From assembly GCF_014698845.1 (NCBI RefSeq), contig NZ_JACJTV010000003.1, positions 338,213 through 402,212 on the forward strand: a stretch of 64,000 nt of DNA, given 5' to 3'. The notes under the pieces are model-generated. The model was not told where the DNA came from. It did not search any database and worked only from the letters and a program-made list of their open reading frames with translations. A program made the translations under genes and the position numbers. The DNA is from Coleofasciculus sp. FACHB-1120 (GTDB lineage: Bacteria; Cyanobacteriota; Cyanobacteriia; Cyanobacteriales; FACHB-T130). Position 1 is the first letter of the stretch, and each line of letters begins with the position of its first letter. Below, piece after piece: positions 1 through 10,064 of the stretch.

Positions 1-1
1 C

Positions 2-703
2 TATCCCGTCACCGGAGAATCCCTCGACGATATTCGCGGCATTATTTACTTCAAAGAGTTAGCTGAACCTCTCGCCAAAGGCGAACTAACCCTAGATACA
101 GCGATTCAGCCTTGGATTAGACCCGCTCGATTTGTGCCGGAAGGACAGCCTTTAAGCGAACTTTTGCCAATGATGCAGCGAAGTCACCTGGCAATGGCAA
201 TCGTTGTGGATGAATTTGGCGGCACCGCTGGGTTAGTAACAATTGAGGATTTAATTGCTGAAATTATCGGCTACGAGCCAAAATCTGAGGATAAAGAAGA
301 GTTCGCTGTACAAATTTTGGATGAGCAAACTTTTCTGGTGCAAGCACAGATGAATTTGGAAGAAGTCAACGAATTTCTCGATCTCAACTTGCCTCTGATT
401 GATAAATACCAAACTTTGGGCGGCTTCGTGCTTTACCACTATCAGAGAATTCCTACTCAAGGCGAAACCCTGCGCTTTGACAACCTTGAGCTGAGCATCG
501 TTTCCGCTGAAGGTCCACGACTGCACCAAATTCGCATTCACCGACAACAGGAGACGACATTTCCTAGCAACGAAGCCAACGGGTCTGATGGCTTAGATTC
601 TGATACATTAAATTCTGATATAGATGCCAAGGTTGCAGGGGATGACACCGAGGAATCCGAAATGACAAATCAGGAATCAGGAGTCAGCAGAAATTTTGAA
701 TGA
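2..703 (+). CDS. CBS-domain membrane protein of the HlyC/CorC family, C-terminal part
   Basis: The frame is open from the window edge, so the start lies upstream. The visible part holds the second half of a CBS pair (DEFGGTAGLVTIEDLIAEI at about residues 61-79 of the fragment), followed by the small C-terminal CorC_HlyC (transporter-associated) domain. A low-complexity Asp/Ser tail ends at TGA 701-703. In this family an N-terminal DUF21 membrane domain, not visible here, precedes the CBS pair, and members are linked to divalent-cation transport; the substrate cannot be read from this fragment. The last codons lie in a 91-bp tandem duplication, but the stop in the first copy keeps the product unchanged. 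A second family member lies at 6698-7807. Confidence 0.85.
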   Translation, partial: YPVTGESLDDIRGIIYFKELAEPLAKGELTLDTAIQPWIRPARFVPEGQPLSELLPMMQRSHLAMAIVVDEFGGTAGLVTIEDLIAEIIGYEPKSEDKEEFAVQILDEQTFLVQAQMNLEEVNEFLDLNLPLIDKYQTLGGFVLYHYQRIPTQGETLRFDNLELSIVSAEGPRLHQIRIHRQQETTFPSNEANGSDGLDSDTLNSDIDAKVAGDDTEESEMTNQESGVSRNFE

Positions 704-794
704 TTCTGATATAGATGCCAAGGTTGCAGGGGATGACACCGAGGAATCCGAAATGACAAATCAGGAATCAGGAGTCAGCAGAAATTTTGAATGA
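613..794. repeat. Perfect 91-bp tandem duplication over a gene end
   Basis: Bases 613-703 are repeated exactly at 704-794. The unit covers the last 30 codons and the TGA of the CBS-domain gene. It also contains heptamer-like repeats (AATCAGG AATCAGG). Ninety-one is not a multiple of three, but the first copy retains the stop, so the second copy is untranslated 3' sequence. Confidence 0.95.
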
Positions 795-846
795 TAGCGT
801 TTGGATTTCAACTTGCCACCCGTTTAAAGCTGGGATATGTCCAGTT

Positions 847-1533
847 TTAATGACTCTTCGCTGCATAGGGAAGCGGATCTTGTAATCCCAGCTCAGCAAA
901 AGCAGCTAGACGTAACTGGCAGGAATCACAAACGCCACAAGCCACTTCGCCTCCGGTATAGCAAGACCAGGTTTGCTCCCAAGGAACGCCTAACTGATTT
1001 CCGAGCTGAATGATTTCCGTTTTTTTTAGGTCTATTAGGGGCGTCATGATACTAATCGGCTGTCCTTCTCGTCCCTGTCTCGTTCCCAGTCGAAAGACTT
1101 CCTGCATTGCTTGGACATAATCGGGACGGCAATCTGGATAGCCAGAATAATCTAAAGCATTAACGCCAATATAAACCCGCTGGGAGTTGATAGTTTCTGC
1201 ATAAGCGAGGGCAAAGCTCAAAAAGATGGTATTTCGGGCGGGGACATAGGTCACGGGGATACTTTGAGCCATTTCATCAAGCGATCGCCCTTCAGGTACG
1301 TTAATGGCACTATCTGTGAGCGCAGAACCGCCCCAGAGACGCAAATCAAACGCCACTACCTGATGTTCTCGTACACCAGCCATGTGAGCGATTGCTGTCG
1401 CAGACTCTAACTCTCGCTGGTGGCGCTGCTGGTAATCAAATGAAATGGCATAACACTCACAGCCATCAACCTTTGCCTGGTACAGTACCGTCGAAGAATC
1501 TAACCCCCCAGACAACAAAACAACCGCTTTCAC
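847..1533 (-). CDS. queC: 7-cyano-7-deazaguanine (preQ0) synthase QueC
   Basis: QueC converts 7-carboxy-7-deazaguanine to preQ0 with ammonia and ATP, the last step of preQ0 synthesis before queuosine in tRNA (or deazapurines in DNA). The protein of 228 residues starts with the PP-loop SGGLDSS (residues 8-14), which binds ATP. It ends with the family zinc site C191, C199, C202 and C205 in the segment CYTGGEVACGVCDSC. Length is normal. The gene stands alone; no other que gene is in the window. It faces the CBS gene tail to tail across the duplicated 91-bp unit. The identification rests on both diagnostic motifs and is firm. Confidence 0.96.
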   Translation of the reverse strand: MKAVVLLSGGLDSSTVLYQAKVDGCECYAISFDYQQRHQRELESATAIAHMAGVREHQVVAFDLRLWGGSALTDSAINVPEGRSLDEMAQSIPVTYVPARNTIFLSFALAYAETINSQRVYIGVNALDYSGYPDCRPDYVQAMQEVFRLGTRQGREGQPISIMTPLIDLKKTEIIQLGNQLGVPWEQTWSCYTGGEVACGVCDSCQLRLAAFAELGLQDPLPYAAKSH

Positions 1534-1892
1534 TTCCTAGCCCCCTCATCCCCAGATTTTTACTTCTGCCAACTTTCAGATGTTTCCCACCATCACTTCT
1601 TGATAATTGACCGCTCATTGGCTACTAAATTCCTCAGCCCTCAAGTCCTCGACCCGCAACCCTCAATTCTCAGCCCTCGCCAAATGGACGGGAGAGAAAG
1701 TGACACATTTACCAGTTGCTGATTTACAAACCTCAACAAAATGGAAGATGAGCTAAGTCTCACAAATTTGAGAAAGTTAGACACAGCTTTGAAATTCTTC
1801 ACAAAAGAAGGCACTATGATACCATCTGGATCGTCTCAAGCGACTAAACGTTGCCAATTGATTTAATCCTAGTGGTGGAGGAGCATACAGGA

Positions 1893-2978
1893 GTGCAAGA
1901 TAGCATGCCAGCAAGACAGCCAGACGCTCATCAGCAGCGTAACCAGCCTCAACCAATCCGCATTGGCGTGATTGGAGTCGGCAATATGGGACAGCATCAC
2001 ACCCGCGTTCTGAGTCTGCTTAAAGATGTTGAACTGGTTGGTGTATCAGATATTAATGTTGAACGGGGTTTGGATACTGCGAGTAAGTATCGCGCCCGCT
2101 TTTTTGAAAATTACCATGACTTACTCCCCTATGTAGACGCTGTCTGCATTGCCGTTCCGACAAGGCTGCATCACGAAGTTGGCATGACTTGCCTGCAAGC
2201 AGGGATTCATGTCTTGATTGAAAAGCCGATTGCCGCTAGTATTGCCGAGGCTGAATCCCTCGTCAATGCCGCAGCCGAATCTCACTGTATTCTCCAAGTA
2301 GGGCACATTGAGCGGTTTAATCCGGCTTTCCAAGAACTCAGCAAAGTTCTGAAAACAGAAGAATTGCTTGCCCTAGAGGCTCATCGCATGAGTCCTTACT
2401 CACAACGGGCTAACGATGTTTCTGTAGTCTTGGATCTGATGATCCATGATATTGACCTGCTGCTAGAACTCTCTGCTGCGCCGGTGGTTAAGTTAACAGC
2501 CAGCGGTAGCCGCGCCGCTGATTCTGGCTATCTAGATTATGTGACTGCTACCCTTGGCTTTGCCAATGGAATTGTCGCTACGCTAACAGCTAGTAAGGTG
2601 ACACACCGCAAAATTCGTCGCATTGCTGCCCATTGTAAAAATTCTCTAACTGAGGCAGATTTTCTCAACAATGAAATTCTGATTCACCGGCAAACGACTG
2701 CCAATTATATGACAGATTATGGTCAGGTGCTTTACCGACAGGATGGGTTAATTGAGAAAGTCTACACCAGTAATATTGAGCCACTTCACGCGGAGTTAGA
2801 GCATTTTGTTAACTGCGTGCGCGGTGGGAATCAACCCTCTGTAGGCGGCGAACAGGCGCTTAAGGCGTTGCGTCTGGCGAGTCTGATCGATCAAATGGCT
2901 CTTGATGGTCAGGTTTGGCAGCAACCAGATTGGGATTGTCGGTGTCTGAGTTCTCCGGCTGTAGCTGTTTCCTTTTAA
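1893..2978 (+). CDS. Gfo/Idh/MocA family NAD(P)-dependent oxidoreductase
   Basis: A Rossmann nucleotide-binding fold (GVIGVGNMGQHH) opens the protein, followed by the family EKP motif (LIEKPIA), in which the lysine is catalytic, and the C-terminal sugar-dehydrogenase-like alpha/beta domain. Such enzymes oxidise or reduce sugars, inositols or related cyclic compounds; the substrate cannot be deduced. The GTG at 1893 is chosen because GGAGGAG (1877-1883) lies 9 nt upstream, giving 361 residues. An ATG at 1905 with AGGAG 11 nt upstream (357 residues) is a close alternative. A TTG at 1851 would add an unconserved-looking leader. The gene stands alone between queC and a convergent hydrolase. Confidence 0.85.
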   Translation: MQDSMPARQPDAHQQRNQPQPIRIGVIGVGNMGQHHTRVLSLLKDVELVGVSDINVERGLDTASKYRARFFENYHDLLPYVDAVCIAVPTRLHHEVGMTCLQAGIHVLIEKPIAASIAEAESLVNAAAESHCILQVGHIERFNPAFQELSKVLKTEELLALEAHRMSPYSQRANDVSVVLDLMIHDIDLLLELSAAPVVKLTASGSRAADSGYLDYVTATLGFANGIVATLTASKVTHRKIRRIAAHCKNSLTEADFLNNEILIHRQTTANYMTDYGQVLYRQDGLIEKVYTSNIEPLHAELEHFVNCVRGGNQPSVGGEQALKALRLASLIDQMALDGQVWQQPDWDCRCLSSPAVAVSF

Positions 2979-3147
2979 AAAATTAAAAATTAAAAATTAA
3001 AAATGGAAGGGGTGTTGTAGAAGTAGTGTTAATTAGCTTGGAAACCTTTGTATAACAGAGCTTCTACTACTGATTAACACTATATGTTTACCACTACCAA
3101 AATAAAAATTCCGCGATTTTTAATTTTTAATTTTGCATTTTTAATTG
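2978..3147. repeat. Mirrored AAAAATT heptamer runs between convergent genes
   Basis: About three AAAAATT units follow the oxidoreductase stop (2980-3003). The complementary AATTTTT-like run lies at 3115-3147 and enters the last codons of the opposing hydrolase. The two arms could pair as a very AT-rich hairpin. Between them the segments TAGTGTTAAT and ATTAACACTA also pair. It may act as a bidirectional terminator for the two convergent genes; this is inference. Confidence 0.6.
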
Positions 3148-4080
3148 ATTGAGCGATCGCCCAATTTCTTCATTAATCAGCTGATTTCCTTGAGGGCTGA
3201 GATGGATATGATCTCGGTACAGGGTTTCTGGCTGCTCTTTTGAATTGAAAATGGGCAGAAAATCTATGTAGGCAATCCGCTGGTTTTGGGTTAAGTCAAT
3301 GAGGCGCACTCGCGCTTTTAGTTCATAATCACGGGGACCCGGTTCACCCACTTCCCGCTTTAGGGGCGTCATTGCGAGCAAGAAGCGGGCACCTTTTTGC
3401 TGTGCAATTGTCTGGATTTCTTGAATGGCTTTTAAATTAAAGCCAACGCGATCTCCTGATTCCGCGTTCACTGCTTTCATCTCTGGTACTGGCGGTGCCT
3501 TTAACAAATAGCGGCTGAATGCCTCTACAAGCGCTAGGGGCGGTTTTTGGTTGGGGTAATTGCGATCGCGCCCTACAGGGATTGAAGTCGGCGCAGTCCC
3601 GAACAGATCGTCAGTATTAATCAGCAATACGACTACCTGAGCGTCGAACGTGCCAAACTGCTTTAGGTACGCTAATTCATTGCGTGGACACCAGGAGTTC
3701 GCTGAAGCGTTGAGAACTTCTACCTGGTTGAAAGTTTTACTATCGATAGATGATTGCAACTGCTGAGTCAGCATGGCTGAAAGTGTCATAGCCTGATCTG
3801 TCCACCAGCCACCATTTGCGATGGAATCTCCTAACAGCAGCACCCGCCATGTAGATTCTGGGCGAGTTTCTGTTGTTGTTGGGCTTCGCATCGAAAACTG
3901 ATTAATTTCTATCAGATTGCCAAACCTGCGAGTCCGCTGATTTGGCGCTAATAAATATCCAATCTGTTCATCGGCAATATAAATTAAGGGATTTCCAAAA
4001 CCAAATAACAGCCGCAATCCCACCTCTATCGCCAGTACCAACCCCACAATAACTGCCAAAACAATCAGCGCGATTTTCAT
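3127..4080 (-). CDS. SGNH/GDSL hydrolase family protein, membrane-anchored
   Basis: The 317-residue protein begins with one hydrophobic segment (residues 3-20, IALIVLAVIVGLVLAIEV), probably an anchor or uncleaved signal. The SGNH block I motif follows as LLLGDSIANGG near residue 83, with the nucleophile serine in GDSI. A late DHIHLSPQGN carries the expected catalytic Asp and His (DxxH) near residue 290. Family members are esterases, lipases or acyl/acetyl-hydrolases acting on lipids or glycans, and an outward-facing location is likely. The substrate is unknown. The last codons overlap the AT-rich heptamer run. It is transcribed away from the small membrane protein gene at 4296. Confidence 0.8.
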   Translation of the reverse strand: MKIALIVLAVIVGLVLAIEVGLRLLFGFGNPLIYIADEQIGYLLAPNQRTRRFGNLIEINQFSMRSPTTTETRPESTWRVLLLGDSIANGGWWTDQAMTLSAMLTQQLQSSIDSKTFNQVEVLNASANSWCPRNELAYLKQFGTFDAQVVVLLINTDDLFGTAPTSIPVGRDRNYPNQKPPLALVEAFSRYLLKAPPVPEMKAVNAESGDRVGFNLKAIQEIQTIAQQKGARFLLAMTPLKREVGEPGPRDYELKARVRLIDLTQNQRIAYIDFLPIFNSKEQPETLYRDHIHLSPQGNQLINEEIGRSLNQLKMQN

Positions 4081-4295
4081 GGATAATTCCCGGTGTACAT
4101 AGATCGTGAACCGATCTAGCTTAGATATTGCAGCACTTCAGTTTTACAGTCTTAAAAGTCGCTCCCATCTTAACCCAACCCATTGATGACCCATTCGGGT
4201 GATAGACGAATTTTCCATTACCGGCTAACCTAGTCATGAGTACGATATGTTTACAAATCGTTGTCTAGCTCCGAGCCAAGGAGGATCGCAGCCTT

Positions 4296-4433
4296 ATGTC
4301 AGACTTGAACCGTGGAATTATGAAGTTCGAGGGAGCTGATAGCCCAAAAGCGATCGCCATCTCATCCGTGTTAGTTTTGGGCGGTATTGCTTTCCTCGTC
4401 TGGTGGGCACTCCATTCAGCCTACGCTATGTAA
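4296..4433 (+). CDS. Small single-helix membrane protein (45 residues), unknown function
   Basis: ATG 4296 is preceded by a strong ribosome site AAGGAGGA (4278-4285) with 10 nt spacing. An intrinsic terminator follows 80 bp after the stop, so this is a complete monocistronic gene. The product has a polar N-terminus (MSDLNRGIMKFEGADSP) and one transmembrane helix (about residues 19-44, AISSVLVLGGIAFLVWWAL). The size and layout are like those of low-molecular-mass photosystem or thylakoid subunits, but I cannot match it to a named Psb, Psa or Pet protein. A HIP1 site lies inside the gene. Function unknown; coding status is well supported by ribosome site, terminator and sensible composition. 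Confidence 0.8.
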   Translation: MSDLNRGIMKFEGADSPKAIAISSVLVLGGIAFLVWWALHSAYAM

Positions 4434-4512
4434 CCCGTTACTAAACCGAGGCAACCACCGATGCTGATGAAGCCATAAGTTCAATTGATGGGTTATCTCA
4501 AAGTTTCTGTAA

Positions 4513-4545
4513 AACTCCCTTGTTCAGGGAGTTACTTTGTTATTT
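4513..4545 (+). terminator. Intrinsic terminator after the 45-residue protein gene
   Basis: AACTCCCT (4513-4520) and AGGGAGTT (4526-4533) form a perfect 8-bp stem with the loop TGTTC. It is followed by ACTTTGTTATTT, a T-rich tail. The rest of the 336-bp gap before the ABC transporter (4434-4769) shows no gene. Confidence 0.8.
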
Positions 4546-4769
4546 AACCCAAAATATCTTTCGTGTATCTTTATGCCCTCAGGCTGCATGGGGCTATACA
4601 AACATTTCGCTCGACTAAAGACAAGTGAAAAGTTTTCAAACCCACAGAGATGGGTTTGGTAGTGTAGCCGTGATTTAAAGCCTCTGGATGCAAGATACAA
4701 GTTTTTCAGAGTCTCTTTTTGAAATTGACTCTGGAATTTTTATTGGCTATTTTTCATCAAAAAAGAATT

Positions 4770-6620
4770 ATGGCAAGCATTCGGGATATCCTCGATTATT
4801 ATCGAAAATATCGGATAGTCGCGCTTTTAAGTATTACGGCATCTAGCCTCTTTGAAATCATCGATCTCGTAGTTCCTTACACCATTGGGCAGATTCTCAA
4901 CGTGCTGTCCAGTCAACCCTTGGATAAGGGATTGCAAAAGGCGATCGCTCTCGTTGCTGAGGTTAGTAATTTACCGGCAAATCGATTCCTCTCTCTGTCT
5001 GTGCTGATGGGATTAATCTTGTTAGTCACCGTCGTTAGAGCGCCGATTCAGCCTTGGTTCAGCCTTTGGTTTCACTGGGATACAGCTTTGCGATCGCGTC
5101 GAGATCATAGCATAAAAGTCCTAGAAAAAATTGTCACTCTACCGCTAGAATTCTACGAAGAAAACAACCCCGGACGGATTGCCGGACGAGTCGCTAGAGG
5201 ACTCGCTAACCACACCTGGACTTATCCTGAAGTCGCTGGACAGTTGATTCCTAAACTTGTCCGAGTGCTGGGCATCTTTGCGATGATCTGGTTAATTGAG
5301 TGGCGAATTGCCGCAATTTTCCTAATTTCCTTCATCTTCATCCTCAGCTTTACCCTCAAAGACCTCAAGCAACTGAGCGATCGCGAACAGAAACTAGATC
5401 GATATCAGGAAAATACCGAAAGTCGTACTTCAGAAATTATTACCAACATTAAAACAGTCAAAGCCTTCGCCACAGAACAGACAGAACTAGAGCGTCAACG
5501 ACAGCGGCTAGAACGGGAGTTCAAAGTCGTTGACTACCGCATCCATAGAGGTTATGTCATCCTAGCTACTACCCAAAGGACAATCATCCAGTTTTGTGTC
5601 TTTTTGGTACTCGGTTTGACCCTCAGCGCCACCTTACAGGGAAAGATTTCTCTAGGACACTTCGTTACCACGTTGACAGTCTCCAGCATGGCGTACTCAG
5701 AGCTAGAACCTATCAGCAACCTGGCTGAGATATTTGCTCGTCGCTATGCCTCCATGCTCCGTTTCCACGAGTTCATGCACGTACCTGTAGGCGTAGATGC
5801 GGTCATTCTGTCTCAAACCAGAACGCAGACGGCAGAAGGAGGAACTCAGGATTCTCGTGGTTCTGAATTGTCCTATCAATTTACCGGCAAAGTCGAATTT
5901 TCCCATCTGAGCTTTGGCTATGACAGCGATCGCCCAGTTTTAGAAAACATCAACCTACTCATCGAACCTTATCAAACTGTAGCGCTGGTCGGGCGTTCGG
6001 GGTCGGGTAAGTCTACCTTAGTCAAGCTTCTGTTCCGGTATTTTGAACCCCATCAAGGTCAGATTTTAATGGATGGTCAAGACATTCGCACTTTGGATGT
6101 CACTGGCTATCGGCGGCGTCTGGCAATTGTTCACCAGGAAGTAGATATTTTCAACGGGACTTTGCTTGAAAACCTTACCTATGGCAACCCCAAAGCTACG
6201 GTTGAACAGGTTCAGGAAGCTTGCCGCATTGCCAGAGTAGACGAAGTCATTGAGCATCTGCCGCAAGGGTACTACACCGTTGTTGGAGAGCGGGGAATGC
6301 GCCTGTCTGGGGGACAACGACAGCGCTTGGGAATTGCTAGGGCACTCTTGGTCGATCCAGATATCCTCATCTTTGATGAAGCAACTTCTAGCCTCGACTA
6401 CGAATCTGAGCGCTCAATTCAGTTGGCAATGCGTAGCATCCTCGGCACCCGCACCACCATTATCATTGCTCACAGACTTAGTACCATCCGGGAAGCAGAC
6501 AAAATTGTCGTTCTCGATCAAGGTCAAATTGTAGAAGTCGGTAGCCATGCTGAACTACTGCGCCACGAAGGGATTTACCGACGTTTGCACTCCCTACAAG
6601 AAACAGGTGAGCTACTCTAA
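4770..6620 (+). CDS. ABC exporter, fused permease and ATPase (MsbA/ATM1-like half-transporter)
   Basis: An N-terminal six-helix exporter membrane domain (about residues 20-330) is fused to an ATPase domain. The ATPase shows Walker A (GRSGSGKST), the signature LSGGQRQRLGIARAL, Walker B (ILIFDEATSSLD) and the switch histidine in IIAHRLSTI. At 616 residues from ATG 4770 it is a half-transporter that would dimerise in the membrane. ATG 4770 (MASIRDILDYY) is preferred; a TTG at 4719 would add 17 residues. Neither has a convincing ribosome site. Exporters of this type move lipids, peptides, glutathione-related compounds or drugs, and the substrate cannot be assigned. It sits upstream of the CBS protein with a 77-bp spacer containing a heptamer repeat. 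Confidence 0.9.
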   Translation: MASIRDILDYYRKYRIVALLSITASSLFEIIDLVVPYTIGQILNVLSSQPLDKGLQKAIALVAEVSNLPANRFLSLSVLMGLILLVTVVRAPIQPWFSLWFHWDTALRSRRDHSIKVLEKIVTLPLEFYEENNPGRIAGRVARGLANHTWTYPEVAGQLIPKLVRVLGIFAMIWLIEWRIAAIFLISFIFILSFTLKDLKQLSDREQKLDRYQENTESRTSEIITNIKTVKAFATEQTELERQRQRLEREFKVVDYRIHRGYVILATTQRTIIQFCVFLVLGLTLSATLQGKISLGHFVTTLTVSSMAYSELEPISNLAEIFARRYASMLRFHEFMHVPVGVDAVILSQTRTQTAEGGTQDSRGSELSYQFTGKVEFSHLSFGYDSDRPVLENINLLIEPYQTVALVGRSGSGKSTLVKLLFRYFEPHQGQILMDGQDIRTLDVTGYRRRLAIVHQEVDIFNGTLLENLTYGNPKATVEQVQEACRIARVDEVIEHLPQGYYTVVGERGMRLSGGQRQRLGIARALLVDPDILIFDEATSSLDYESERSIQLAMRSILGTRTTIIIAHRLSTIREADKIVVLDQGQIVEVGSHAELLRHEGIYRRLHSLQETGELL

Positions 6621-7807
<1,187 letters not shown>

Positions 7808-7922
7808 GTCAAGGAACAGGAATCAATGTAGCACTAAGCGATGTAGGTTCCCGCTCTCATCCTTCTACTTGCACTGTCCCTCACTTTTTCCACAGCTATA
7901 AAATCAATTTGCAAAAAAACTT

Positions 7923-7950
7923 TTGCATTTTCTAAACCTTGTGCTACGAT
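7923..7950 (+). promoter_or_regulatory. Candidate sigma70-type promoter of tRNA-Tyr
   Basis: TTGCAT (7923-7928) and TACGAT (7945-7950) are spaced by 16 bp. The start of the tRNA lies 20 bp after the -10 box, which fits a short leader. Confidence 0.5.
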
Positions 7951-7969
7951 TATTAATCGTGGAACAAAT

Positions 7970-8054
7970 GGGTCGATGCCCGAGTGGTTAATGGGGGCGG
8001 ACTGTAAATCCGCTGGCTATGCCTACGCTGGTTCAAATCCAGCTCGGCCCACCA
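7970..8054 (+). tRNA. tRNA-Tyr(GTA)
   Basis: The sequence folds as a class II tRNA. The 7-bp acceptor stem pairs GGGTCGA with TCGGCCC (one G-U), the anticodon arm is GCGGACTGTAAATCCGC with GTA, there is a long variable arm, and the T arm is GGTTCAAATCC. The CCA end is encoded (8052-8054). A tRNA-Thr gene follows 85 bp downstream on the same strand. Confidence 0.95.
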
Positions 8055-8139
8055 CACAATAAAAGTTCTGAGTTATAAATTTTGAGTTATTATTTCAAGA
8101 TAACCAGCTCAAAATTTAACACTTACAACTTCTAAAACT

Positions 8140-8211
8140 GCCCGTGTGGCTCAGTGGTAGAGCACACCCTTGGTAAGGGTGAGGTCACGAGTTCAATCCT
8201 CGTCACGGGCT
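8140..8211 (+). tRNA. tRNA-Thr(GGT)
   Basis: The acceptor stem GCCCGTG pairs with CACGGGC. The anticodon arm CACCCTTGGTAAGGGTG carries GGT, and the T arm is GAGTTCAATCCTC. CCA is not encoded. A short T run follows directly (TTTTT, 8211-8215). It is probably co-transcribed with tRNA-Tyr. Confidence 0.95.
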
Positions 8212-8870
8212 TTTTAAGCGAATAACCTATCGAAGTTTCATCTGGATTAGCCTACCTCAGAAGCAATATTTCTAGGGATCTATCTGCTCTTAGGGATATC
8301 CAGTGAGCATTTTCTGATTAATCGAGTACGCAAATCGCTCTATCACTAGAGATACCCAAAGGAAAGCTCATTTATTGACCACTGCTAAAGCGTTTAAAGG
8401 CGCTGTCGTGAAAAACTTTAGCAGTTAAAACTATAGGATGATGGAGTAGAGATAAAAGCAATACGCAGTTTGATTCCTGACTGGCTCAATACAAGTCATA
8501 AATGACGAAGGATTTTGCCAGAACCCATGAATATCAGACTCGCTCAAACAAAAAAACAATTTATCCGCTATTTACAAAATTTTTAGAGACCACAACTATA
8601 GGGGGAGCGAAAAGCAATAGATGACGGTAATTTCTCTAATCCGGCTTTGGACAAAATACGAGAAAAACTCGTGTAGAGTATCGCCGATCCTATAAGAATC
8701 GGCTGATTTTGAGGAACCCTGATTTACAGGCTAAACATCAACTCAGTTGTGGGTGTTATAGCTAACATGGTCACTATTTACAAAGCCTATGATGATAAAT
8801 ATGCGGGTGTTTTTGCCTTGAACCCCTGTTCACCCAATTTTTGAAAATAAGGATTTGTATTGAGTTAAAA
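8212..8870. other. 659-bp gap without a recognised gene
   Basis: No convincing coding region is present on either strand. ACTGCTAAAG (8380-8389) and CTTTAGCAGT (8419-8428) form a 10-bp inverted repeat with a 29-nt loop, which could be part of a terminator for the tRNAs. The remainder is AT-rich and unremarkable. Confidence 0.5.
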
Positions 8871-8944
8871 CGGGTGCGGAGGGACTCGAACCCCCGCCAA
8901 ACTGCTTAGAAGGCAGCTACTCTATCCACCTGAGTTACGCACCC
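8871..8944 (-). tRNA. tRNA-Arg(TCT)
   Basis: On the minus strand the acceptor stem GGGTGCG pairs with CGCACCC, the anticodon arm CTGCCTTCTAAGCAG carries TCT, and the T arm is GGGGGTTCGAGTCCC. CCA is not encoded. It is a single gene facing the tRNA-Tyr/Thr pair. Confidence 0.95.
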
Positions 8945-9265
8945 ACCTAAAAACACATCAGCAAAATTTGCTCTGTCGTAAATTGTATCTGTGTCGAGCA
9001 CTGCAAAGCAACCCAGAAAGCCAAAGCTTTCTAAATATATCGCTCAAGCAGCTTTAAGCTCAATGTAAACTAGAAACCAACATATTCAGACATTTGGATA
9101 GGATAGTGTATTAGTCAAGGTGATATGCGCTACGCGGACGCACTCGCGGCGTTGTCCGATGTTAACCCAGCACTAGGGCTGGATCGCACCTTTGAATAGT
9201 TGCGTGGCGATCGCTTTTTAGCCGCACAACGCCCCCGGTCAAGTCAGGAGTCATTTGCCAGTGTC
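8945..9265. other. 321-bp gap with a 24-codon open frame before the next gene
   Basis: The only translatable piece is ATG 9125 to TAG 9199 (24 codons), which has no ribosome site. GC-rich sequence around 9130-9160 stands out from the AT-rich surroundings. No RNA gene was recognised. Confidence 0.4.
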
Positions 9266-9925
9266 ATGTTTATTCTGAAACGGCAGGATGTTGAAATTTC
9301 TAGCATTCAGCACCCCAAGCGGGAGCAGCAGATCCCGATTCTCACTTATCAGGGGCAAACTTTTCGCTTGATCAGTGTATTTGCGGCTAATCAAGCAGAA
9401 GAAGCCAGAGCCTTTTGGCGAGACCTTACTGATAACCGTGGCAAAGCCTGCGTTTTGCTGGAAGAGCCTGATCGGTATAGTGTGTGGGGCAAAATTCGTC
9501 TAGATCAGCTGGCTGCGGAGGCTAGCAGTGATGTCAAAATTGTTCCTCTAACCCAAGCTTGCCTATTGTTGCTCCAGGCGGTTTACATAGACGTTGAAGA
9601 TTTATTAGGAAACAGACAAGCCGGATTATTTCAAAAAGACCTGAGTGATGTCTTCCGTCAGTGGCACTTTCCTAGTGCAGATGGGGCGGAAGCTGTAAAA
9701 AACTTGCTAACGATGGACCCCTTGACTAGCCTCCAAATTCCCCTTTGGGAGGAACATCATCTGATCACCTTGTTACAAGAATTGCATCGCCTGGGGAAGG
9801 AATATTTCGGCAATACCCACTTTGCCCAAGGAGTAAACGATACATTACAAGATATGCAACCGGCAGAGCGGTCTCAGTTCCTGGAGTGGCTGAATCAATC
9901 TCCCCTAGGTAAGCTGTGGCGATAA
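9266..9925 (+). CDS. Conserved-looking soluble protein of unknown function
   Basis: The 219-residue product begins MFILKRQDVE. It has no signal peptide or transmembrane segment and no motif I recognise. The middle part (RAFWRDLTDNRGKACVLLEE) looks like a compact alpha/beta domain and the C-terminal third is helical. ATG 9266 is chosen over a TTG at 9200, whose 22 extra residues (RFLAAQRPRSS and so on) look like translated spacer. A weak CAGGAG lies 15 nt upstream. A 139-bp spacer separates it from the membrane protein gene, and the four plus-strand genes 9266-13195 may form one unit. Function cannot be assigned. Confidence 0.65.
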   Translation: MFILKRQDVEISSIQHPKREQQIPILTYQGQTFRLISVFAANQAEEARAFWRDLTDNRGKACVLLEEPDRYSVWGKIRLDQLAAEASSDVKIVPLTQACLLLLQAVYIDVEDLLGNRQAGLFQKDLSDVFRQWHFPSADGAEAVKNLLTMDPLTSLQIPLWEEHHLITLLQELHRLGKEYFGNTHFAQGVNDTLQDMQPAERSQFLEWLNQSPLGKLWR

Positions 9926-10064
9926 TCTGAAAAATGTTCAAGACATGTGCCAAAGCTTGCATTAAGATGAGACACTTGCGCTTCTTAGAGGAGATTTGTT
10001 AGTTGATTATTAATTGAATTGCATTGGCGATTAAACCTTGCGTGCATCCTTGTTTTGAAAAACT

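Noticed and set aside
4719..4769. TTG 4719 as start of the ABC exporter
   Set aside because: The extra 17 residues lack any ribosome site and overlap AT-rich leader; ATG 4770 matches family starts better.
9125..9199. 24-codon open frame ending just before the unknown gene at 9266
   Set aside because: No ribosome site and no regulatory pattern such as codon runs; not enough for a leader peptide.
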